DNA of 5,858 bases. It comes from Alphaproteobacteria bacterium (GTDB lineage: Bacteria > Pseudomonadota > Alphaproteobacteria > Rhizobiales > Xanthobacteraceae). Position 1 is the stretch's first letter, and the number at the start of each line of letters is the position of its first letter. The position numbers and the translations under genes are program-made. Shown here piece by piece: positions 1 through 5,858 of this stretch. The DNA lies in assembly GCA_005884855.1 (NCBI GenBank), contig VAZS01000082.1, positions 1 through 5,858 on the forward strand. Reading direction: 5' to 3'. Below the pieces are notes generated by a model. It was not told the origin of the DNA, did not search any database, and saw nothing but the letters and a program-made list of their open reading frames with translations.

Positions 1-1046
1 AAAGCCGCCGAGGTGTGGCGGATTTCAAACCTCGGCAGCAGTCCGAGCGAAATTGCCTGCTGGGTCAGCGAGTAAGCCCCTGTGATCACGGCCTGACTGG
101 CAATTACCGTTGCAGCGGTCGCAAGAACAACCGTCGGCAGCAGAGCCCATTCGGGATACAGCAGGAAAAAAGGGTTCTCGATATTTTTGGGATCGGCAAG
201 GATGAGGGCTCCCTGTCCAAGGTAGTTAATTGTAAGCGCCGGCAGCGCGACGAACAGCCACGCTGCCTGGATCGGACGGCGGCCAAAATGTCCGAGGTCC
301 GCATATAGCGCTTCCGACCCCGTGACCACGAGGAACACGGCGCCAAGCGTCAGAAACCCGACGAGCCGGTGCGCGATAAGAAACTCGATGCCATGGAGCG
401 GATTGATCGCGGTTAAAACTATTGGATTTTGGGCAACATGCCAGATCCCCGCGCTGGCTAACGTGATGAACCAGACAAGCGTAATCGGGCCGAAAAACGC
501 TGCAATGCTCGCGGTGCCACGCGACTGAACCAGAAACAAGGCGAGGAGAATCACCACCGTGATCGGCACCACATAAGGATCGAAAGCGGGCGTCACGATT
601 TTCAATCCCTCGATGGCCGACAGGACCGAAAGCGCCGGCGTGATGACCGCATCTCCGTAAAACAAGGCGCCGCTGATGATGCCCAGCAGAATAATGCTCG
701 CTCCGGCGCGACCCAGCCCACGTTGAGCAAGCGCCATGAGTGCAAGTGTGCCGCCTTCGCCGTTATTGTCTGCGTGCAGCAAAAGCAGCACGTATTTGGC
801 CGTTACCACAATGAGGAGCGCCCAAATCACAAGCGAGAGAATGCCGAGAACCACAGGTTCGCTCGCCGGATTGCCCGCCCCGACTGCGGCGAGCACGGAT
901 TCGCGCATTGCATAGAGCGGGCTTGTGCCGATATCGCCATACACGACACCAATGCTGCCAAGCATCAAACCCCAGAACCCCGCGGTCGGAGCGCTATGCA
1001 TTATTCCCTCAGTGCCTGACACGGCGATGGAAGTGCTGGAGTTCAT
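1..1046 (-). CDS. kup: Kup potassium uptake transporter (partial, C-terminus beyond left edge)
   Basis: This gene encodes a Kup/HAK/KUP-family inner-membrane protein for K+ uptake, generally taken to be H+-coupled. The first 348 codons are present with no stop; family members are usually about 620-640 residues, so roughly the last 45% lies outside the window. Recognisable family motifs, in order: [11 protein letters not shown] (about 36-46), the cytoplasmic [12 protein letters not shown] (92-103), [17 protein letters not shown] (125-141), [17 protein letters not shown] (243-259), NYLGQGALI (274-282) and [15 protein letters not shown] (317-331). Several hydrophobic membrane segments lie between them. 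The ATG start at 1046 is preceded by AGAGGA (1053-1058) with 6 nt spacing; an internal ATG at codon 16 is a weaker alternative. The start overlaps the stop of the upstream 96-aa gene by 4 bases (ATGA), which implies co-transcription and probable translational coupling. Family assignment is very secure; only the missing end is unknown. Confidence 0.97.
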   Translation of the reverse strand, partial: MNSSTSIAVSGTEGIMHSAPTAGFWGLMLGSIGVVYGDIGTSPLYAMRESVLAAVGAGNPASEPVVLGILSLVIWALLIVVTAKYVLLLLHADNNGEGGTLALMALAQRGLGRAGASIILLGIISGALFYGDAVITPALSVLSAIEGLKIVTPAFDPYVVPITVVILLALFLVQSRGTASIAAFFGPITLVWFITLASAGIWHVAQNPIVLTAINPLHGIEFLIAHRLVGFLTLGAVFLVVTGSEALYADLGHFGRRPIQAAWLFVALPALTINYLGQGALILADPKNIENPFFLLYPEWALLPTVVLATAATVIASQAVITGAYSLTQQAISLGLLPRFEIRHTSAA

Positions 1047-1333
1047 TTTGATTCCTCTGAGGGTTGAATTCGAAGTGGTGCAAGCGCGCCTTTTGCCGGT
1101 TCATGCGGGGTGGCGAGCTGGTCGTAACAGGCCAGGCGCGCGGGTCCGTCGGCGATCCCTGAGCAACGCGAGAGTTGCTCTCTTGAATAATCGTCGTTGA
1201 GGCCGAAGGCCCATACGGCGCAAGCGAGAATGCCAATTCCAATCAGACCTATCACTGGCGGAAACAGGTTCGCAGAGACTGCAAGGTCTTCTGCTCTGCC
1301 GCCGATATCATGCGCTTCGTCACGCGAGGTCAC
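1043..1333 (-). CDS. Small single-pass membrane protein with a C-x(11)-C 'RLACYD' motif
   Basis: This 96-aa protein of unknown function begins with a GTG at 1333, preceded by AGAGGA (1342-1347) at 8 nt. The N-terminal 23 residues are charged. One strongly hydrophobic segment follows (about 24-44, rich in I, L, G and A). The C-terminal part is polar and contains [18 protein letters not shown] (57-74). The pattern C-x2-I-x-D-x3-R-L-x-C-Y-D is familiar from small exported proteins, including the TagO/VasI-type proteins linked to type VI secretion, but nothing else here points to type VI secretion. The layout suggests a membrane anchor with the two cysteines (57 and 69) outside the cytoplasm, possibly disulfide-bonded; that topology is inferred. 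The stop overlaps the kup start by 4 bases, so the protein is probably made along with Kup and may assist it or only share its operon. The ORF is supported by its SD, the overlap and the coherent topology; its function is not known. Confidence 0.8.
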   Translation of the reverse strand: MTSRDEAHDIGGRAEDLAVSANLFPPVIGLIGIGILACAVWAFGLNDDYSREQLSRCSGIADGPARLACYDQLATPHEPAKGALAPLRIQPSEESK

Positions 1334-1341
1334 AGTGGTCT

Positions 1342-1347
1342 TCCTCT
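1342..1347 (-). promoter_or_regulatory. Ribosome binding site of the 96-aa gene
   Basis: AGAGGA on the minus strand lies 8 nt before the GTG at 1333. It supports the GTG start, since no in-frame ATG lies near the N-terminus. Confidence 0.5.
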
Positions 1348-1372
1348 ACCGGAATGGCGCGTCCCGCCCTCA

Positions 1373-1401
1373 TTGGTATGGAGGCCGACCTAAGCTCTCA
1401 A
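1373..1401 (-). promoter_or_regulatory. Candidate sigma-70-type promoter for the 96-aa gene and kup
   Basis: On the minus strand TTGAGA (1396-1401; 5 of 6 matches to TTGACA) is followed after 17 nt by TACCAA (1373-1378; 3 of 6 matches to TATAAT). A start about 7 nt further on would give a leader of roughly 30 nt before the GTG at 1333. The weak -10 box suits an activator-dependent promoter, and the repeats immediately upstream would be well placed for one. This rests on short motif matches only and may be chance. Confidence 0.3.
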
Positions 1402-1415
1402 TTCGGGAATTCGGG
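1400..1415. repeat. Perfect tandem 8-bp repeat (AATTCGGG x2)
   Basis: AATTCGGG occurs twice with no gap (CCCGAATT twice on the coding strand). It sits in the only substantial gap between genes in the left half and touches the upstream edge of the candidate -35 box. It may be a protein-binding element or a chance slippage product; no known operator is recognised. Confidence 0.5.
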
Positions 1416-1420
1416 TTCAG

Positions 1421-1440
1421 GTATAAGGGAGTCATAAAGA
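1421..1440 (-). promoter_or_regulatory. Candidate KdpE/OmpR-type direct-repeat operator
   Basis: On the minus strand, CTTTATGAC (1431-1439) and CCTTATACC (1420-1428) form an imperfect direct repeat with 11-bp periodicity (6 of 9 positions identical) in an AT-richer patch. OmpR-family regulators bind direct repeats about one helical turn apart, and the known KdpE site of E. coli is T-rich with TTTATA-like elements. The centre lies about 65 bp upstream of the start inferred from the candidate promoter at 1373-1401, an activator-like position. The kdpE gene is directly upstream. Assignment to KdpE is inference from motif resemblance and proximity. Confidence 0.35.
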
Positions 1441-1492
1441 CGCGGCACAGGGTCACGCCAACTCCAATAACTTGCTGAGCAGCCAGATGAGC

Positions 1493-2188
1493 TTATCGCT
1501 CGTTCGCTTCAGCAATTCGGTAGCCGATGCCGGGCTCCGTGATGATGACGTGAGGCTCGCCCGGATCTACTTCGATCTTTTGGCGAAGTTGACCGATATA
1601 CACGCGCAGATACTGAGTATCTGCCGCATGCGCCGGCCCCCATACGGCGCTCAGGATCTGCTTGTGCGTTACCACCTTGCCGGCGTGGCGCGACAGAAAC
1701 GAAAGCAGGTCGAATTCCTTGGGCGTGAGTTTCAGTTCGACGGTGTCACGGATCACGCGATGTCGAACGCTGTCGATCTCAAGGTTTGCCGTGCGCAACA
1801 CAGGCGTCTCGTCAGCACGTTCCATCCGGTGCCGCAGCGCCGTCCGCATGCGGGCCAGCAACTCGCCCACTCCGAACGGTTTGTTGACGAAGTCGTCGCT
1901 GCCAAGGTCAAGAGCTTCGATCTTCTCGGCTTCCCGGTCTCGCGCTGACAACACAATGATCGGTACGTCTGACCACTTCCTCACCTGACGGATTACATCT
2001 TTGCCGTCGCCGTCCGGGAGCCCGAGATCGAGGACCACGATATCTGGCGTGTCCGCAGCAATGCGTTTGATGGATTCTGCGACAGTGTCGGCGGTCATGA
2101 GCATATAATTGTTGGCTTCCAATGCGGGTTTCAGGAACCGCAGGATGGCCGGTTCGTCGTCAACGATAAGAACACGGATCTTTGCCAT
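1493..2188 (-). CDS. kdpE: KdpE response regulator, OmpR/PhoB family
   Basis: This is an intact 231-aa DNA-binding response regulator. The receiver domain (about 3-118) has the acidic pair D10-D11, phospho-acceptor D54 in VVLDLGLPDGDG, S81 and K103 in NKPF. The winged-helix domain (about 130-228) contains LTPKEFDLLSFLSRHAGKVV, RVYIGQLRQKIE and the terminal EPGIGYRI, all typical of KdpE. In the standard pathway KdpD phosphorylates KdpE, which activates kdpFABC at low K+ or high osmolarity. The ATG at 2188 is chosen because AAGGAG (2194-2199) ends 5 nt before it; the GTG one codon upstream (2191) would sit only 2 nt from that site. The ATG shares its A with the TGA that ends kdpD, so translation is coupled. 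Since the adjacent kdpD looks inactive, KdpE may be without its cognate kinase or served by another. No kdpFABC genes are visible; the nearest downstream target is the 96-aa gene plus kup. Confidence 0.95.
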   Translation of the reverse strand: MAKIRVLIVDDEPAILRFLKPALEANNYMLMTADTVAESIKRIAADTPDIVVLDLGLPDGDGKDVIRQVRKWSDVPIIVLSARDREAEKIEALDLGSDDFVNKPFGVGELLARMRTALRHRMERADETPVLRTANLEIDSVRHRVIRDTVELKLTPKEFDLLSFLSRHAGKVVTHKQILSAVWGPAHAADTQYLRVYIGQLRQKIEVDPGEPHVIITEPGIGYRIAEANER

Positions 2189-3517
2189 CACGGCTCCTTG
2201 CGCGGAAATGTCAGCGTGATCCGGGTCCCGCTTCCCTCGGTGACTGGACTTTCGGCCCGAACTGAGCCGCCATGCGCGGCGACAATGCCCTTTGTGATTG
2301 CAAGCCCGAGCCCCGTTCCTTCCCCTTTATTGGCTTCAGACGCTGTACCGGCGCCCGCTCGCACGAACTTTTCGAACACGCGGTCCAGCGCCTCGGCGGG
2401 GATGCCCGGGCCATCGTCCGTGACCCGCAGGGAAACCGATCGGGGCGTAACGGCCGCGTCGATCAGCACCCGGGTTCCGGCTGGCGTGTGAGAGACGGCG
2501 TTGTTCAGGACATTCGCCAGTGCTTGCTCGATCAGGGTCGCATCGACCGCGATCATCGGCAGTTCGGCCCTCGGCTTCCGCCTTTATGTCCGCAAGCAGG
2601 CCGAGCTGGAGCTTGTCGTCAAGCCTGTCTCGATACTCAAGCAGGCTCGTCGCTGATCCCAGAATAGACGCAAGCGGAGTGCGAAAGTCGTGAGAAACCG
2701 AGGCGAGCAGGATGTTTCGGACACGCTCGGTCTCCGCCTGATATTGGGCGATCGCCATCTCCCGGGCCAGCAACGAGCGCTCAAGTGCGGCCGCGGTCTG
2801 CTCGGCGAGCGTTGCAAGTAAAGCGCGCGACTCCAGATCCGGTGCAAAGCCGCGCGCGTCACGTGCAATTCCAACCACGCCGAGCGATCGGCTCTGCGTC
2901 CTAAGCGGAACGAAGTGCCATTGGGCGTCGGGGAATGTCGCAGAGCCGCATCCAGCCGGTTCGTTGCGCGTGAATGAGACTCGTGCTGCCTCCATCGTCA
3001 GAGAGTCCAGCGTGTCTTCAGGCGGCCAAGCGGCTGCGAGCGACAATTCGCCCTGGTTGTTGAGAAGAATCACTGCCGGTCGACGCAGGCTCGTATAGAT
3101 CTCGCCGGCGGCCCCGTCCGCAGTGGCACCCGGATCTGTAAGTCCCGAAAGTTTCCAGGTGAACTCGTACAGCCGTCGCATCGTGCGTGCGCGCTCGTTC
3201 GCGGCTCGGCCCTGGTCACGGACCCGTCCCGCAAGAGCAGAGGTGACAATTGCAACAATCAGAAAGATGATAAGCGCAAGAAGCTCATGCGGCTGTGATA
3301 TCTGAAAGGTGTAGAGCGGCTCGATAAAGAAGAAATTGTACGAAAGGAACGATAAAATAGACGCGTAGATCGCAGGCCGCATCCCAAAACTGACGGCCGA
3401 AAACAGCACGGCCATCAAGAAAACCATCGAAATATTTGGCAGCGGCGCAAGTGCTGAAAATAGACGGCCCGAAACGATCGCCGCTGCAACTGCAGCCGTC
3501 GACCACACATAGCTCAT
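2188..3517 (-). pseudogene. kdpD: kdpD sensor kinase remnant: no N-terminal sensor half, internal deletion and frameshift
   Basis: KdpD is the membrane histidine kinase that controls KdpE, normally about 900 residues: N-terminal KdpD domain, USP domain, four membrane helices, GAF-like domain, kinase core. Here reading starts at an ATG (3517) directly at the four-helix block (residues about 5-97; no good SD precedes it). An Arg-rich stretch follows (98-115, resembling the arginine cluster after TM4 of E. coli KdpD), then a GAF-like region (about 130-245) and the H-box ASVSHDFRTPLASI with H276. Homology stops at E316 (codon at 2572-2570). It resumes in another frame at about 2568 with AELPMIAVDATLIEQ and the full ATPase domain: N-box NVLNNAVSHTP, G1 DDGPGIP, F-box VFEKF, G2 GEGTGLGLA. 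About 55 residues expected between these points, including the second dimerisation helix, are missing, and one extra base shifts the frame. Without correction the protein would be 393 aa with an unrelated tail and no ATPase domain. Upstream of 3517 the frame meets a TGA within ten codons. An assembly error at about 2570 is possible. Confidence 0.88.
2194..2199 (-). promoter_or_regulatory. Ribosome binding site that decides the kdpE start
   Basis: AAGGAG on the minus strand is 5 nt from the ATG at 2188 but only 2 nt from the GTG at 2191, favouring the ATG. It lies inside the last codons of kdpD. Confidence 0.6.
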
Positions 3518-3566
3518 CCATTGTCTTAAACTCGAAATTTGCAGTCACCCGGAGCTTTGCACGCTT

Positions 3567-3662
3567 TCAGCACGATGATTTCGCGCTGCATCCTGCCGAC
3601 TCTAGAGCGAACCGGGCTTCCAGAACATAGCTAAAGGAACCAACGACGGTTGCCCCTTTCAT
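3567..3662 (-). CDS. Possible 31-codon ORF coupled to the kinase stop
   Basis: An ATG at 3662 overlaps the kinase-USP stop as ATGA and opens a 31-codon frame ending in TGA at 3567-3569. AGGAG (3668-3672) lies exactly 5 nt upstream, the same SD strength and spacing as for the phosphoesterase, the kinase and kdpE in this cluster. The predicted peptide starts MKGATVVGSFSYVL, is mildly hydrophobic in its first half and has two cysteines near the end. I recognise no family. It lies where the lost N-terminal part of KdpD might once have begun, but shows no resemblance to that domain. It could be a genuine small protein, a leader that couples translation toward kdpD, or the opening codons of a decayed gene. 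Support is positional only. Confidence 0.4.
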   Translation of the reverse strand: MKGATVVGSFSYVLEARFALESAGCSAKSSC

Positions 3663-5083
3663 GCGCTCTCCTGTACGCCCGATGAGGCCAAACGGGCCGG
3701 TCGCACCACGGTAACGGTACAGGCCGCCTCCGCCGCCACCTTTGCGGAAACACTGCCGAGCAGTGTGCGCGACAGCGAATGTTGCCTCGCGCCGATGACG
3801 ATGTGATCGACGTGATTGGCTTCGGCAAATTCCAGGATCGCCGCAGCGGGGTCGATGGCCTCGAGTACGTGAACGGTGAGCCGGCTCTCATCGAGCTTCA
3901 GCGGCGACGCCCAATGGCGGAGCGTGACAAGCCGATCGACGTGCTTGTTGTGACCCTCCTCGTCAAGCGTCCTGTCGATGGTGACGCGGCCGAGCTTCAA
4001 GACGTTGACGCATGCGAGCCTCGCCGCCGGGAGTGTCGCGAGGATTCGTTCGGCGGTGACCCGCAACGCTTCGTTCAATGCGGCCGATCCCTCCGTGAGG
4101 TCGAGCGCGATCGCCACGATGGGGCCAGCAGCCAACTGCGCGGCAACGTCGGATTTGTCGCGCGGCTGAGTGACGTTGCCATTTAAGCGGCGGCGCCACA
4201 CCGTGGTGATGGGATCGCGGTTGACGCGCTCCGCCCGCCCGGTCAGTTTGATCTGCCCGGGATGAGCGAGTTCGAATGCGAGCTGCGAGGCCGTGGGGTA
4301 GCGCCAGGCTGGCTCGATTTCCAGACAGCGCAGCACGACTTCCTGCAGCCATAGCGGATAGTCTGCCCTCAGCTTGCGCGGCGGATACGGGTCGCGCCAC
4401 AGCCGTCGTCGCATTCCGCGCAAGGTTTCGCTCTCACCGAACGGGCGCACGCCGGTGGTAAAAAAATACAGCAGCACGCCGAGCGAAAACAGATCGCTGC
4501 GCGGGTCGTCGCGCACTCCAAGCAATCGCTCGGGCGCCATGTAAGGCGCGGTCCCATAGGGCAGGCGAAACTCTTCCTGCAGCAAATCCGGCAACTGATT
4601 GTGATGCGACAGTCCAAAGTCGATCAGGACGGCTTCGCCCGAGGGGCGAAACATGATGCTGCTCGGCTTCACGTCGTGATGGATCACGTTCTGCCGATGC
4701 AGATCGGCCAGCGCCGCCGCGATTTTCCCGGCGATGACCCTCGCCTCCTCGTAACCGAGCGGCAGATCGCCAAGTCGGCTATAGAGCGTTTTGCCCGGAA
4801 TCCGTTCCATAACCACATAGGCCTGACATGCAAAATCGCCGGTCGCGTAGCAGGCCGGCACGTGAGGCCCTGAAAGACGCGGCATGATCATCTGCTCCAT
4901 CTCGAAACTGACGATGGCGGCAGGGTCCTCGCCCTCGGAAACGCGGGGGATTTTCATCAACAGCGGTGCCAAAATGTCCGGGCGCGTTACGCTCCAAAGC
5001 GTCGCCATGCCGCCGCTGTGGACGCGCTCGGCGATGGTGAAGCCGTCGATCACTGCGCCTGGCTCAATCGAAAGCTTCGCCAC
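3659..5083 (-). CDS. Ser/Thr protein kinase - universal stress protein fusion
   Basis: This soluble protein of 474 aa has no membrane helix. The N-terminal part (about 12-275) is a Hanks-type kinase: a degenerate glycine loop VHSGGMATLW, the lysine in LLMKIPR (K44), catalytic loop HHDVKPSSIM with D137 and K139, LIDFGLS (DFG at 155-157), and GTAPYMAPE as activation-segment end. The Asn normally five residues after the catalytic Asp is Ser. After a linker of about 45 residues, a USP domain (about 321-462) ends in VIGARQHSLSRTLLGSVS and TVTVVRP, close to the nucleotide-binding USP pattern G-2x-G-9x-G-S, with Gln at the second Gly. Such kinase/USP fusions occur in alphaproteobacteria; their substrates are generally unknown. 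The GTG at 5083 is chosen because GGAGG (5089-5093) lies 5 nt upstream; the GTG at 5089, which overlaps the preceding stop as GTGA, shares its G with that SD. The gene is tightly joined to the phosphoesterase upstream and probably co-transcribed with kdpDE downstream. Confidence 0.93.
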   Translation of the reverse strand: MAKLSIEPGAVIDGFTIAERVHSGGMATLWSVTRPDILAPLLMKIPRVSEGEDPAAIVSFEMEQMIMPRLSGPHVPACYATGDFACQAYVVMERIPGKTLYSRLGDLPLGYEEARVIAGKIAAALADLHRQNVIHHDVKPSSIMFRPSGEAVLIDFGLSHHNQLPDLLQEEFRLPYGTAPYMAPERLLGVRDDPRSDLFSLGVLLYFFTTGVRPFGESETLRGMRRRLWRDPYPPRKLRADYPLWLQEVVLRCLEIEPAWRYPTASQLAFELAHPGQIKLTGRAERVNRDPITTVWRRRLNGNVTQPRDKSDVAAQLAAGPIVAIALDLTEGSAALNEALRVTAERILATLPAARLACVNVLKLGRVTIDRTLDEEGHNKHVDRLVTLRHWASPLKLDESRLTVHVLEAIDPAAAILEFAEANHVDHIVIGARQHSLSRTLLGSVSAKVAAEAACTVTVVRPARLASSGVQESA

Positions 5084-5085
5084 GC

Positions 5086-5826
5086 TCACCTCCCGATCGA
5101 AAGGCGGTCGGCCAGCCAGTGCGGCAAACCGTTTTCCCGAATCCGCATCGCCGCCGTCTCGACATCATAGGGCACACGGCAATACGTAATTTGTTGCGTC
5201 GAGGTGTCGAACATCGCAAACGAGGCGGCCGGATTGCCATCGCGCGGTTGGCCCACCGCCCCTAGAACGGCGAGCCATTGCCGGCCCGCAAGCAATTGCA
5301 CCGGGACATCGGCGGCCGGAATGAAGCTCGTCATCTTCGCGGTGGCGGACATCGAATAGAGCGCCGGCCGGTGAACGTGGCCGCAGAAGGTGAGGCGGGC
5401 GCGCGTCGCCACCAAGCTCCGTGCCGCGTCAGGCGCGCTCCTCACGTAGCGCCATTTCGATGGGGTGCTGGCCTCTGAGTGGACGTAGAGCCGTTCATCT
5501 TCGTGCAACACCAGCGGCAGTTCCGAAAGAAAGCGGTGTTGTGCCGCGCCGAGCCGGCCGCGGGTCCATTCGATCGCGGCCTGGGCCTCGGCGTTCATGG
5601 ATTCCGACGGGATCGCGACGGCATTGTCGTGGTTGCCGCGAACGGCAAGGGCTCCGTTCTCGACCAGGCCCATAACGGTCTCAACCGCCCATTCCGGATC
5701 GGCGCCATATCCCACGTAGTCCCCAAGGCAAACCATGCGCTCCGCGCCATGCGCCCGCGCAAAATTTAGACACGCACTGAAAGCTTGCCGGTTGGCATGG
5801 ATATCCGCGAATACAGCCAACAGCAC
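5086..5826 (-). CDS. Calcineurin-like metallophosphoesterase
   Basis: This 246-aa protein is a two-metal phosphoesterase of the YfcE/MJ0936-like group. All family metal ligands are visible: DIH (D8, H10) at the N-terminus, GDYVGYG (D36), GNHDN (N65, H66), YVHSE (H116) and GHVHRP (H150, H152). The later GAVGQPRDGNPAASFAMFD segment is typical of this subfamily. Substrates range from phosphodiesters and nucleotides to phosphoproteins; none can be named here. No signal peptide or membrane helix is seen, so it is probably cytoplasmic. The GTG at 5826 is chosen because GGAGG (5832-5836) lies 5 nt before it; a TTG at 5838 opens the same frame but lies at and upstream of that SD. Its stop lies within the kinase initiation region, and a phosphoesterase directly joined to a protein kinase could reverse its phosphorylations. 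That pairing is inference. Confidence 0.93.
   Translation of the reverse strand: MLLAVFADIHANRQAFSACLNFARAHGAERMVCLGDYVGYGADPEWAVETVMGLVENGALAVRGNHDNAVAIPSESMNAEAQAAIEWTRGRLGAAQHRFLSELPLVLHEDERLYVHSEASTPSKWRYVRSAPDAARSLVATRARLTFCGHVHRPALYSMSATAKMTSFIPAADVPVQLLAGRQWLAVLGAVGQPRDGNPAASFAMFDTSTQQITYCRVPYDVETAAMRIRENGLPHWLADRLSIGR
5089..5093 (-). promoter_or_regulatory. Ribosome binding site that decides the kinase start
   Basis: GGAGG on the minus strand (extended to GGAGGTGA through 5086) overlaps the last codons and stop of the phosphoesterase. It is 5 nt from the GTG at 5083 and physically overlaps the GTG at 5089, so the later start is favoured. This placement suggests reinitiation by ribosomes finishing the upstream gene. 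Confidence 0.6.
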
Positions 5827-5831
5827 GATTT

Positions 5832-5836
5832 CCTCC
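5832..5836 (-). promoter_or_regulatory. Ribosome binding site that decides the phosphoesterase start
   Basis: GGAGG on the minus strand is 5 nt from the GTG at 5826. It overlaps the TTG at 5836-5838, arguing against that earlier start. Only 22 bases remain to the window edge, so no promoter can be judged. Confidence 0.6.
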
Positions 5837-5858
5837 AATCCAAGATATCGTCCGCGCC

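Noticed and set aside
15..1019. Plus-strand frames opposite kup
   Set aside because: The minus strand carries a continuous, motif-rich Kup sequence through this whole stretch; the plus-strand frames are its antisense shadows.
1452..1470. GCTG/CAGC hairpin after kdpE as a terminator
   Set aside because: The stem is only about 4 bp with a 2-nt loop and no T run follows, so transcription could well read through.
1472..1948. Plus-strand open frame of 158 codons
   Set aside because: It lies entirely antisense to kdpE, whose motifs are unambiguous, and its product has low-complexity Arg/His-rich character typical of a shadow frame.
2188..2556. The ATPase-domain frame as a separate gene starting at the ATG at 2556
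   Set aside because: It begins mid-domain, just before the conserved KdpD segment VDATLIEQ, and has no properly spaced SD (GAGGG is 11 nt away). It is the out-of-frame 3' part of kdpD.
2563..2575. Programmed frameshift in kdpD
   Set aside because: There is no slippery run beyond GGG, and about 55 conserved residues are missing as well as the frame change, so a deletion explains it better.
3285..3548. 87-codon minus-strand frame overlapping the start of kdpD
   Set aside because: It is in a different frame from the KdpD membrane block, is Cys/Phe-rich with no family resemblance, and is a shadow.
3638..3654. CAAC/GTTG inverted repeat after the kinase stop as a terminator
   Set aside because: The stem is 4-5 bp with no T tract, and it lies inside the possible 31-codon ORF.
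3963..4400. 145-codon minus-strand frame inside the kinase gene
   Set aside because: It is a shifted frame of the kinase-USP coding region with an Arg/Ala/His-rich product.

Overview
All genes in this 5.86 kb window lie on the minus strand, so the window reads from right to left. The high GC content, the alternative GTG starts and the protein repertoire (Kup, KdpE, a kinase/universal-stress fusion) suggest an alphaproteobacterium, most likely a Bradyrhizobium/Rhodopseudomonas-type member of the Hyphomicrobiales. That placement is inferred from protein style, not from a marker gene.

Transcriptional order: (1) a calcineurin-like metallophosphoesterase (5826-5086) with a complete set of metal ligands; (2) a soluble Ser/Thr protein kinase fused to a C-terminal universal stress protein (USP) domain (5083-3659), its start interlocked with the end of gene 1; (3) a possible 31-codon ORF (3662-3567) that overlaps the kinase stop as ATGA and has a well-placed ribosome binding site; (4) a damaged kdpD (3517-2188) that lacks the N-terminal sensor half and has an internal deletion plus frameshift between the H-box helix and the ATPase domain; (5) an intact kdpE response regulator (2188-1493), coupled to the kdpD stop; (6) a 159-base intergenic region with a candidate promoter and repeat elements; (7) a 96-aa single-pass membrane protein (1333-1043); (8) kup, a low-affinity K+ transporter, overlapping gene 7 by 4 bases and cut by the left edge of the window (1046 to beyond 1).

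Together the region looks like a stress-signalling and potassium-homeostasis cluster. A kinase/phosphoesterase pair feeds into a Kdp two-component remnant, which lies directly upstream of a constitutive-type K+ uptake gene instead of kdpFABC. The most notable points are the doubly truncated kdpD next to an intact kdpE, the USP domain attached to the upstream kinase just where KdpD has lost its own, a small membrane protein translationally coupled to Kup, and a candidate OmpR-type direct-repeat operator ahead of that pair. No RNA genes, insertion sequences, CRISPR arrays or tRNAs were seen.
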